From assembly GCA_002344565.1 (NCBI GenBank), contig DDTZ01000138.1:4087-16855 (forward strand): a DNA stretch of 12,769 nucleotides, read 5' to 3'. Under the pieces are notes generated by a model. That model was not told the DNA's origin and did no database searches. It saw nothing but the letters and a program-made list of their open reading frames with translations. Shown piece after piece: positions 6,298-12,769 of this stretch; within the stretch, counting starts at the first letter, position 1; the number at the start of each line of letters is the position of its first letter. Made by a program: the position numbers and the translations under genes. This stretch comes from Bdellovibrionaceae bacterium UBA2351 (GTDB lineage: Bacteria > Bdellovibrionota > Bdellovibrionia > Bdellovibrionales > Bdellovibrionaceae).

Positions 6298-7428
6298 CTA
6301 CCTAACCGTTTTATCAAAAACCACTTCACCATTGGACAGCTTAAATACACTGACTCCCCAAGGGTTGACGAAATGTTTGCGGCCTTGTTGCTGGAATATC
6401 TTTGCAAATTCGGCTTTATCTTTTGGTTTATTTTTACAAACAATATCAACAGTACCTTCGATAACTTTAAGTAAAGCTTGGGCAGATCCGCTTGCTGGAA
6501 ATGCAGCTGCGACTGAAGGGTTTTTTAAAATTTCATTTCCTAGGAGGAAATAAGCAAGTCCCTTGTCGGTGGGAGGAAATCCTTTGACTGTAATTCCGCT
6601 AGCTCCTTCTAGCTGCGGCGAATGATGAACAAACCCGTATTTGTTGTCTCCCCAGCCATCGCCGCCGACGAAAAATGTATTTGGGTTCCAGGAATTAATT
6701 TTCCCGATCAGGTAAGATGAAACTTTAGAATAATTCGGAATTAATACTACATCTGGCTTCATTTTCTTTACTAAAATTTCAACATTTGAAATATCGGGTT
6801 GTTCTCCCGTAATTTTTATTTCCTCTATTTTTTTAAATCTTAATTTATCGGCAGCCCGATAAAAACTTTTTGCAAAATCCAAACAGGTCACACAGTCTTC
6901 GCTAACAATCGAGACGTAGGTGATTACTTTCTTACTTTTAAGCTTCAGCTTTGTTTCCCTTGCTAAAGTAGAAGCCATATTTTGATTTGACTGTGCAAGT
7001 GTCAAATGAAGTGGATTTAGATCATAAACTGCTTTAGCTGAAGCCATAATGCTAACGGTAGGAGTGGCGTCGGCACCTTTTACTGCTAGCAAATAGTGGT
7101 TACTTCTTCGAGGCCCAACTATCAGCCATGCCCCATTATTTTGCGCAGTTTTAGCTTTCTCTAGGGCTTGCAAAGTATCACTGGCATCATAAAACGATTT
7201 CTCATCAGAAATAACGTACCCGCATTTTTCGAGTTTAGTTTTCGTAAGATCTTTTGCCGTTTGAATGGCGTATTCGTACTCTTTTTGAAATCGCTCAGAA
7301 GAAGTCGTATCTTTTGGAGCCAATGCCTCCATAAAAGTAATTTTTATTGGAGTGACGATTTGCGCTGCTGCCTCAAATGAACAGAGACAAGTTAAAATAA
7401 AAGTTACTATTGTGCGATTTTTTTCCAT
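6298..7428 (-). CDS. Periplasmic type-1 substrate-binding protein (LivK-like), probable signal-capture partner of the kinase
   Basis: A secreted ligand-binding protein of the branched-chain amino-acid-binding (Peripla_BP_6) type. An N-terminal signal peptide is seen (basic MEKNR, hydrophobic core, likely cleavage near EAAA-Q at 22-23). The body has the two-lobe pattern of this family: NNGAWLIVGPRRSNHYLLAV (97-116), then KMKPDVVLIPNYSKVSSYLIG and the second-lobe turn FFVGGDGWGD. Its 376 residues fit the family. No ABC permease or ATPase gene is nearby, while a kinase and regulator follow directly. A sensory rather than transport role is therefore likely. A CVTC motif at 179-182 may form a disulfide. 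Its start overlaps the lipocalin-like gene by 22 bases. The ligand is unknown. Confidence 0.85.
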   Translation of the reverse strand: MEKNRTIVTFILTCLCSFEAAAQIVTPIKITFMEALAPKDTTSSERFQKEYEYAIQTAKDLTKTKLEKCGYVISDEKSFYDASDTLQALEKAKTAQNNGAWLIVGPRRSNHYLLAVKGADATPTVSIMASAKAVYDLNPLHLTLAQSNQNMASTLARETKLKLKSKKVITYVSIVSEDCVTCLDFAKSFYRAADKLRFKKIEEIKITGEQPDISNVEILVKKMKPDVVLIPNYSKVSSYLIGKINSWNPNTFFVGGDGWGDNKYGFVHHSPQLEGASGITVKGFPPTDKGLAYFLLGNEILKNPSVAAAFPASGSAQALLKVIEGTVDIVCKNKPKDKAEFAKIFQQQGRKHFVNPWGVSVFKLSNGEVVFDKTVR

Positions 7429-7793
7429 TTTAAAATAGCCTTTCCAAAAGATTCTTTAGGAGACTCAAGAGTTAAAATTTCATTTTTAAGTTCAGCATAT
7501 CTGATCATCTCTTTGCCGATACGGGCAGGGTTGGACGCCTGAGTGACTTGATGTTTGATCTGCTTGTCTTTGACAGAGTAAGTGCCGGAGTAAAATAGAA
7601 TTGAGTCGAAGATATTTTGTGCTTCGATCTCAGATTTTTGCTCAACTTTTTTGTTGATGCTGACACTCATATGGCCGGATTCAGTATAGAGAAGAAGTCC
7701 TTTGGTATCGTTACCCCAAGGACGTCTATTTCCTTCCAAGTCTTCAATTTCAAAGCTTTGTAGTTCCCATGCACCAGTGACTTGATTTTTCAC
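7407..7793 (-). CDS. Lipocalin-like (Lipocalin_5 type) small protein
   Basis: A small beta-barrel-type protein of the lipocalin-like family, whose biochemical role is poorly known. The family pattern is clear: VTGAWELQSFEIED, then GLLLYTESGHMSVSI, FYSGTYSVKD, and a HQVTQASNPARIGKEMIRY block. The start is set at GTG 7793 (128 residues), which has a GGGGGA Shine-Dalgarno four bases away and begins just before the domain. The frame extends to a TTG at 7856, but that TTG is the first part of a TTGACA -35 element, so it is unlikely to be translated. No signal peptide is seen, so it should be cytoplasmic, unlike the next gene. It is the first gene of the four-gene sensory operon and overlaps the binding-protein gene by 22 bases. 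Confidence 0.8.
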   Translation of the reverse strand: MKNQVTGAWELQSFEIEDLEGNRRPWGNDTKGLLLYTESGHMSVSINKKVEQKSEIEAQNIFDSILFYSGTYSVKDKQIKHQVTQASNPARIGKEMIRYAELKNEILTLESPKESFGKAILKWKKIAQ

Positions 7794-7829
7794 TATTCCC
7801 CCGTGCCTTTTATTCAGGCATACGAGTGA

Positions 7830-7856
7830 ATAGTATTGAGACTTATATAGTGTCAA
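7830..7856 (-). promoter_or_regulatory. Promoter of the lipocalin-binding protein-kinase-regulator operon
   Basis: On the minus strand a perfect -35 TTGACA (7856-7851) is followed, after 15 bases, by a -10-like TACTAT (7835-7830). Transcription would start near 7823, about 30 bases before the GTG start. A copy of TTGAGACT (7836-7843, plus-strand reading) fills the spacer next to the -10, so a protein binding it would block RNA polymerase. The spacer is shorter than the usual 17 bases, which suggests weak or activated use. Confidence 0.5.
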
Positions 7857-7890
7857 CTATTTGATATTACATTATTATTTTATTTTATAA

Positions 7891-7910
7891 TTGAGACTTG
7901 AGTCTCAAGT
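7891..7910. repeat. Palindromic element TTGAGACT-TG-AGTCTCAA, candidate operator
   Basis: A perfect 8-bp inverted repeat with a 2-base centre occupies 7891-7908. It overlaps a second one, ACTTGAG-T-CTCAAGT, at 7896-7910. The half-site TTGAGACTT recurs at 7836-7844 inside the operon promoter, about 55 bp away (close to five helical turns). The paired arrangement suggests a regulator that binds both sites and loops the DNA. A TATAAT (7886-7891, plus strand) abuts it. The binding protein is unknown. Confidence 0.5.
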
Positions 7911-8021
7911 TTATAACTATCTAAGATCAGATGATAAATTTGGTTTCGGTTGGTTTTATCGGCTTCTAAATAACATTAAATTGACCCTATGCTCCTCGGA
8001 GTCGTTTTAAATTGTCATAGC

Positions 8022-8050
8022 TTGTCACCCATAGGCTTGGGTGATCTAAT
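8022..8050 (+). promoter_or_regulatory. Promoter and operator of the DISARM-type operon
   Basis: A -35 TTGTCA (8022-8027) and a -10 TCTAAT (8045-8050), each five of six to consensus, are separated by the ideal 17 bases. A perfect 7-bp inverted repeat, TCACCCA-TAGGCT-TGGGTGA (8025-8044), covers the whole spacer. A protein bound there would prevent polymerase binding. Transcription would start near 8057. A strong Shine-Dalgarno (GGAGGGG, 8074-8080) precedes the ATG at 8083. The HTH protein encoded first in the operon is the natural candidate binder. Confidence 0.65.
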
Positions 8051-8082
8051 TTTGATGTAAAGTAACATACTTTGGAGGGGTT

Positions 8083-8295
8083 ATGCTCACTCAAGAAACT
8101 GAGCGATGGCTTTCTGTTGAGGGAATCGCTGATCATTTAGGTGTATCAAAAGAGACGATTTATCGTTGGCTTGAGCGTGAAAAAATCCCTGCGCATCGTG
8201 TGGGACGTTTATGGAAATTTAAGGCTAGCGAAGTCGATAACTGGGTTATTGCTGGTGGGGCCGCAACATTGGATGAACAGCGAGGAAATCAGTAA
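8083..8295 (+). CDS. Excisionase/MerR-like helix-turn-helix protein, first gene of the DISARM-type operon
   Basis: A 70-residue DNA-binding protein of the HTH_17 (excisionase family) type. The domain covers about residues 9-56: WLSVEGIADHLGVSKETIYRWLEREKIPAHRVGRLWKF, ending in the typical ASEVDNWV helix. The start ATG has a strong GGAGGGG Shine-Dalgarno. The gene ends two bases before the helicase start, so the two are co-transcribed. No integrase or attachment site is visible nearby, so a role as a phage excisionase is unlikely. Control of this operon through the inverted repeat in its promoter is the simplest idea. HTH genes are often seen ahead of defence operons, but regulation is inference here. 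Confidence 0.88.
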   Translation: MLTQETERWLSVEGIADHLGVSKETIYRWLEREKIPAHRVGRLWKFKASEVDNWVIAGGAATLDEQRGNQ

Positions 8296-8297
8296 AA

Positions 8298-11198
8298 GTG
8301 GAAACTAATTTTCAAAATAAAAACAGCCTAAAAAAAACTCTTCCTCCGGGTGCTCGTATTGAAGTTCGCAGTGAAGAGTGGCTTGTTCGTTCCTGCGTGT
8401 TTGATGAATCTATTGGCTCATTTGTTGTAAAAGCGGAAGGCACATCTGGCGTTGCTCGCGGTCTGCAAATGACCTTCCTAGATACTCTTGATAAAATTAA
8501 AGAAGTTGATCCACTTCAAATTGATTTTAAAATTGATGATTCTTCTAACTTTAGAAGAACAAAACTTTTCATTGATATGTGGATTAAGAAAAGCACCCCA
8601 ACAACGTCAGAACTTGTGATTGGACATCGGGGTGTTTTTAATAACGAACCTTATCAGCGTGAACCTGCTTCAAAAGCTCTCGATCAAAATAAACATCTTC
8701 GTCCAAGGGTTTTAATGGCAGATGCTGTGGGCCTTGGAAAAACAATTCAAGTTGGGATTCTTCTTTCGGAGTTGATCAGAAGAGGAAAAGGCCAGCGTAT
8801 TTTAGTGGTTTGCTTGAAATCCATGATGTCGCAGTTTCAAAAGGAGTTGTGGTCGCGCTTTACTATTCCACTGAAAGCTCTCGATGCCCAAAAGGTTGAA
8901 CAAGTTTTTAGAGAAATCCCTAGCAGAATGAATCCTTTTAACTATCACGATAAAGTGATTATTTCGATGGATACCCTCAAAACCACACGCATGATGGGGT
9001 ATCTTGATTCGGCTCACTGGGATGTCATTGTCATTGATGAGTGTCACAACGTGGCTCGTAGAGGGAAATCTAGTTCTCATCGCTCAAAGCTCGCTAAAAA
9101 ACTTTCTGCTGCTTCGGATGCACTTATTTTAACCAGTGCGACTCCGCACGATGGAACAAAAGAAAGTTACTCAAGTCTTCTTGAGCTGCTTGATCCAACT
9201 CTGGTTTCTGATCCAAACAAAATTACAAAGGATGATTTAGTTAAGGCCGAAGTCGTCTTTAGGCGGTTTGGTAAAGACCTTGATCTTGAAAACAAGATTC
9301 CTCAAAGAAAAGAAGATCCACGTTATATTCCATATTCAAAGCAAGAAGAGGTCGTTCTCTCATCACTCAAGGGAAAAGTTTTCAAGGTTCTTGATGAAAG
9401 AAAAACTCGAAAAAAAGATGTTTTTTTCAGATCAACACTTTCAAAAGCGGTATTCTCTTCTCCTGAAGCCTTTATTTCGAGTGTTGAAGAACGCTTAAAA
9501 AAAATTGATCCCAAAATCAGTCCAGCGCATAAAGAAGACTACGACTTTTTGAAAGAACTCAAAGATCAATTTGGAAAAAATCCAATCAAGAAGACTCCAA
9601 AATACAAAGAGCTTCTAAGTCTTCTCACATCTAAAGATGGTATTGGCAAAAAAGATCGTGTCGTTATTTTTACTGAATTTCGGAAAACTCAAGAAGCTCT
9701 TATCGCCGCGCTTGAAGAGGATTTAGAATTAAAAACTGCTGCATCCAAAAATACTTTTGATGCTAAAGCTGAAATTTTAAGTTTCAATGCTAGTGTTTCC
9801 GAAGAAGATCAGCAAAAGATCATTGAATCGTTCGCATCAGAAAATAGTAAAATCAAAATTCTTGTTACGACAGATATTGCTTCTGAAGGCGTAAATTTAC
9901 ATTTCTATTGTAACCATCTTGTTCATTACGATGTGCCTTGGTCTTTAATTACTCTTGAGCAACGTAATGGTCGTATTGATCGTTACGGACAAAAGAAAGA
10001 GCCGAAGATTTTCTATCTGGTTGGTGATTCAAATGATTCGTCAATAGAGAAAATGAAAGAACGATGGGTCGTTGAAAAGCTTTTAGATCGTGCTAGAAAT
10101 GTTCGCGAACAACTTGGGGACGAGTCTCTAGCCCTTGGCTGTTTTGACGAAGAAAAAGAAACTGAAAAAATTGCGATTACCTATCAGGAAGAAGAAGATT
10201 TAAATAGACTCTTCGATGCCAACTCTATTTTAGACGACATCTTTGGCTCAATTACTCCTGAAAAAAAGGCAAGTATTGCCGTTGCTGACATCAAAACATT
10301 AAATTCAGAAATGGATTTTATTCTCAGTGCTTGTAAAGAGCTTGGGATAAAACATAAACATGATGGAAATGAACTTTCTATTGGTCTTGGAGAGAATCCA
10401 GATTCAAGAGATGGAATTAGACACTCATTGAGATTTTTATCTAATGAGCTAGAGGTTGATGACAAAGCGACCTTGAAGCTTTCAAATTCAATTTCAGTTG
10501 TTCAAGAGGCTATTGCTAAATCAAGAAAGAAGGCCGGAGAATGGCCAGAGTTTCATTATCTTTGGGAGAATCACCCCGTTTCTCAACTTTTTCTTCGCCA
10601 GCTAGAAGGAACTTTCGATAAGGACACCGTTCCATGCGTGGTAATGGATGAATCCGAAAAGCTAAAAGATGTATCATTCTTAGTATATGGGGCAATTTTT
10701 AATAAGAAAGGCCAACCCATTCATTCACAACTCTCTTTTGCATATCAAAAAAATGAGAAATGGATTTTTGAGGAACCATTTGAAGCACTAAAAGGCATTG
10801 GGTTTGATAAAAAATCAGTGGTGAATCGCTCGGATGAAACTACTTTTAAGAAAATTAAAAAGTCAGAAAAAGAACTTTTAAAAACGGCTGGATTAGTTCT
10901 TGGTTCTTACAAAAATGAACTCTCAAAAGAAGCTATTAAAGAATACAACAAACGAACTCCAAAGTTGCAAGAATACTCTGCCAAGCTAAAAGCTTGGCAT
11001 TCTTCTAAAACAAATTTTCTTCATGAAACACTAAAAACCGGAAGTCAGAAAAGAAGACTTCAAGAAGAGCTTGCGGCATCAGAGAGAGTTAAAAATAAAT
11101 TTCAAGATTATATTCGTTCGCAATTTGAGGTTGAAACCGACAGCCCATTCATCCGAATTGTAGCGGCGTTTATTCCGAACAATGGAGACTGGTCGTGA
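8298..11198 (+). CDS. drmD: SNF2-like helicase DrmD of a class 1 DISARM system
   Basis: A large SF2 ATPase related to SNF2/RapA, 966 residues. Lobe 1 has Walker A MADAVGLGKT (140-149), motif Ia region ILVVCLKSMMSQF, the DEAD-box variant DECH (247-250) and SAT (280-282). Lobe 2 has VVIFTEFRKTQEAL, then VTTDIASEGVNLH and the motif VI QRNGRIDRYGQ (from about 554). The C-terminal 400 residues are lysine- and glutamate-rich with no domain I recognise. It starts at GTG 8298 with GAGGA 11 bases upstream. The stop overlaps the methyltransferase start by GTGA. In class 1 DISARM, drmD is followed by an adenine methyltransferase, as here. DISARM stops phage and incoming unmethylated DNA. A BREX or restriction helicase is the alternative, and the C-terminal genes needed to exclude it are outside the window. 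Confidence 0.82.
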   Translation: METNFQNKNSLKKTLPPGARIEVRSEEWLVRSCVFDESIGSFVVKAEGTSGVARGLQMTFLDTLDKIKEVDPLQIDFKIDDSSNFRRTKLFIDMWIKKSTPTTSELVIGHRGVFNNEPYQREPASKALDQNKHLRPRVLMADAVGLGKTIQVGILLSELIRRGKGQRILVVCLKSMMSQFQKELWSRFTIPLKALDAQKVEQVFREIPSRMNPFNYHDKVIISMDTLKTTRMMGYLDSAHWDVIVIDECHNVARRGKSSSHRSKLAKKLSAASDALILTSATPHDGTKESYSSLLELLDPTLVSDPNKITKDDLVKAEVVFRRFGKDLDLENKIPQRKEDPRYIPYSKQEEVVLSSLKGKVFKVLDERKTRKKDVFFRSTLSKAVFSSPEAFISSVEERLKKIDPKISPAHKEDYDFLKELKDQFGKNPIKKTPKYKELLSLLTSKDGIGKKDRVVIFTEFRKTQEALIAALEEDLELKTAASKNTFDAKAEILSFNASVSEEDQQKIIESFASENSKIKILVTTDIASEGVNLHFYCNHLVHYDVPWSLITLEQRNGRIDRYGQKKEPKIFYLVGDSNDSSIEKMKERWVVEKLLDRARNVREQLGDESLALGCFDEEKETEKIAITYQEEEDLNRLFDANSILDDIFGSITPEKKASIAVADIKTLNSEMDFILSACKELGIKHKHDGNELSIGLGENPDSRDGIRHSLRFLSNELEVDDKATLKLSNSISVVQEAIAKSRKKAGEWPEFHYLWENHPVSQLFLRQLEGTFDKDTVPCVVMDESEKLKDVSFLVYGAIFNKKGQPIHSQLSFAYQKNEKWIFEEPFEALKGIGFDKKSVVNRSDETTFKKIKKSEKELLKTAGLVLGSYKNELSKEAIKEYNKRTPKLQEYSAKLKAWHSSKTNFLHETLKTGSQKRRLQEELAASERVKNKFQDYIRSQFEVETDSPFIRIVAAFIPNNGDWS

Positions 11199-12769
11199 TT
11201 AAAGGCATTTATAACGAAAACGAATTTTATAATAACTTCTATTGGGACAATAAAATTCAAGAGGAAGTCAAAAATAAGTCTGTCGCCATCCCTTCATTTG
11301 CAGAGGCCGCAAGTAGACTCAAAGAACTAGATCAACTATTCTGGGCGATGCAAGATGCTTCAAAGGCTGGAATTAAAAGCCAAGAATCACTTGTAGAATT
11401 TTACCAAGAAGTATTCAAAACACTTGGTTATAAAAACACTGAAGATAAGCGAGATACTCAAGTTGGAAAACAGTACACACTCTTTTTAAATGAGGAACTG
11501 AAGGAATCACCAGAGCTTTTTGGTATTCTTGTTGATTCTAATGAGACAGGCTTATTTGAAGCCTCTCCGCTGGCACTTGCTTCAACAGATGAAATTCCAG
11601 CAGAAGACCGAGAACTATCAGACATATTACAAGAGGAACTGCAAGATTCAGAAAAGCCGCCTAAATGGGTTCTTGTTGGCTCTCATAATGCTTTATTCAT
11701 TATCGAAAGAAACAAATGGTCTTTTGGTCGATTTATTAAAATTGAATGGCAAGAAATCTTCCTTCAAAGGGACATCAAGCCCTATGAACTGATTTGGGGG
11801 TTGGCTTCAAAGGCCATGCTTTGTCCTGAAACTGGAAGTTCTGCCCATGAAGAGTTTGACGATAACTCTCATCGCCATGCTTTTGAAGTAACAACCGAGC
11901 TTCGTGAAAGTGTCCGTGAGTCGATTGAGCTTTTAATTAATGAAATGATCTATGCTCGTAAAGAAGCAAAACAAGGCTATCTCAATAAAGAAGAAGAAGC
12001 GGCTATTTATGCGAAAGAGCTTTCTCACGATGCTCTTTTTTATGTCTATCGCTTAATCTTTCTTCTGTATTTAGAATCTCAAGGTGATGATTCAGACTTA
12101 TTACCGCTTAAATCTGAAATTTATCGCATGGGTTACAGTCTTGAGAAATTACTTGAGCTTGATTTTGTAACCATCATGCCAAATACGTCTGATTATGATG
12201 GGACATTTCTACAGGAAAGTTTGGATAAGATTTTCTCTCTCATCTACAATGGCTTTAATCCAGAAATTAAACCCGATATGTTTCGCGATACATTCTCTGG
12301 TGCAGGATTTCTAGTTAAAGGTATCAAGAGCGATCTTTTCAATCCTGATATTACAAAACACTTAAAGGGTATCAAACTCCGTAATGGTGTTTTACAGCAA
12401 GTTTTAATTAAACTTTCTCTGACTCGTGTTCAGGCAAAAGGCAAAAAACAGAGAGCAAGAGTATCATACGCAAACCTTGGTATTAACCAACTTGGAGCAG
12501 TTTACGAGGGCCTTCTTTCTTATTCAGGCTTCTTTGCTCAAGAAGAACTCCACGCACTAAAACCTATTAGTGTTAAGCAATCGGACATTGATAACGGCAA
12601 AGAGCTAGATCAAGTTTATCTCGCACCGAAGTCACTGGTTGAAAAATATAGAACTACTAAAGAAAAGAAATATAAGCTCACCGATGATAATGTGGTTTTA
12701 GATGAATCAGGGAATCCTAAGATTTATAAAAAAGGAAGTTACATCTATCGGCTTGCTGGTCGAGATCGT
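11195..12769 (+). CDS. drmMI: Adenine-specific DNA methyltransferase DrmMI of class 1 DISARM, partial (C-terminus off right edge)
   Basis: The visible 525 codons are the N-terminal part of a large Eco57I/PglX-like N6-adenine methyltransferase. The start is GTG 11195, overlapping the helicase stop as GTGA, which implies translational coupling. The visible part begins with a helical region. It then shows the stretch ANLGINQLGAVYEGLLSY (from about 424), which in PglX/DrmMI-type enzymes precedes the methyltransferase core. The last residues, YRLAGRDR (518-525), are those that normally run into the SSGSYYTP-type segment. The SAM-binding motif and NPPY motif therefore lie beyond the edge. The full family length is over 1,000 residues. 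In DISARM it marks host DNA to protect it. It could also be a BREX-type PglX, but the drmD partner argues for DISARM. No frameshift is seen. Confidence 0.78.
   Translation, partial: MIKGIYNENEFYNNFYWDNKIQEEVKNKSVAIPSFAEAASRLKELDQLFWAMQDASKAGIKSQESLVEFYQEVFKTLGYKNTEDKRDTQVGKQYTLFLNEELKESPELFGILVDSNETGLFEASPLALASTDEIPAEDRELSDILQEELQDSEKPPKWVLVGSHNALFIIERNKWSFGRFIKIEWQEIFLQRDIKPYELIWGLASKAMLCPETGSSAHEEFDDNSHRHAFEVTTELRESVRESIELLINEMIYARKEAKQGYLNKEEEAAIYAKELSHDALFYVYRLIFLLYLESQGDDSDLLPLKSEIYRMGYSLEKLLELDFVTIMPNTSDYDGTFLQESLDKIFSLIYNGFNPEIKPDMFRDTFSGAGFLVKGIKSDLFNPDITKHLKGIKLRNGVLQQVLIKLSLTRVQAKGKKQRARVSYANLGINQLGAVYEGLLSYSGFFAQEELHALKPISVKQSDIDNGKELDQVYLAPKSLVEKYRTTKEKKYKLTDDNVVLDESGNPKIYKKGSYIYRLAGRDR

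Noticed and set aside
7857..8082. Sigma-54 promoter, small RNA or tRNA in the divergent gap
   Set aside because: No GG-N10-GC sigma-54 pattern and no cloverleaf seen. The gap is explained by two promoters and inverted repeats.
8083..8295. Phage or integrative-element excisionase
   Set aside because: The HTH type fits, but there is no integrase, no attachment repeat, and the gene is locked into the helicase operon.
8802..9080. Minus-strand gene inside the helicase
   Set aside because: Antisense shadow of the conserved motif region of drmD. The product resembles nothing.
11520..11792. Separate 90-residue plus-strand gene
   Set aside because: It is an out-of-frame reading inside the continuous methyltransferase frame.
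8298..12769. BREX or type I/III restriction locus
   Set aside because: No pglZ, brxC or restriction-subunit signature is visible. The SNF2 helicase followed directly by an Eco57I-like methyltransferase fits class 1 DISARM better, though the right edge limits certainty.
1..12769. CRISPR array, insertion sequence or rRNA
   Set aside because: No regularly spaced repeats, transposase frame, terminal inverted repeats or rRNA-like stretches were seen.

Overview
This is a low-GC, gene-dense bacterial chromosomal window. It has a sigma-54 two-component system, a LexA-like UmuD and compact overlapping genes. The style resembles Bdellovibrionota or other deep-branching proteobacterial-like Gram-negatives. 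That placement is an impression from protein style, not a measured result. A Gram-negative envelope is supported by the periplasmic binding protein and the membrane histidine kinase.

Region 1 (1-2551, minus strand) is a DNA-damage and regulatory block. It holds a partial umuC (error-prone Y-family polymerase), umuD with an intact Cys-Gly cleavage site and Ser/Lys dyad, a SRAP-domain protein of the YedK/HMCES type that caps abasic sites, and a small XRE-type repressor. The umuD upstream region carries phased GTAA/TTAC repeats that look like an SOS-type operator. A clear rho-independent terminator separates the SRAP gene from umuD.

Region 2 (2552-3614, plus strand) is a divergent pair that shares an AT-rich inverted repeat with the XRE gene. 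The first gene encodes a winged-helix-like protein. Its C-terminal half resembles the RecA-type core of DnaB helicase but has no P-loop. The second is a 56-residue overlapping small ORF.

Region 3 (3616-7793, minus strand) is a tightly coupled four-gene operon: a lipocalin-like protein, a secreted type-1 periplasmic binding protein without any transporter gene, a membrane histidine kinase, and an NtrC-class sigma-54 activator. The order suggests ligand capture outside the cell, signalling by the kinase, and sigma-54 transcription. A promoter and a repeated TTGAGACT element precede the operon.

Region 4 (8022-12769, plus strand) is the beginning of a class 1 DISARM-type antiphage operon: an excisionase-like HTH protein, a SNF2-like helicase (drmD) and the N-terminal 525 codons of an adenine methyltransferase (drmMI). 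The methyltransferase runs off the right edge just before the expected SAM-binding motifs. The remaining DISARM genes (drmA, drmB, drmC) would lie beyond the window. The promoter has a perfect inverted repeat filling its -35/-10 spacer, which suggests tight repression, possibly by the operon's own first gene.
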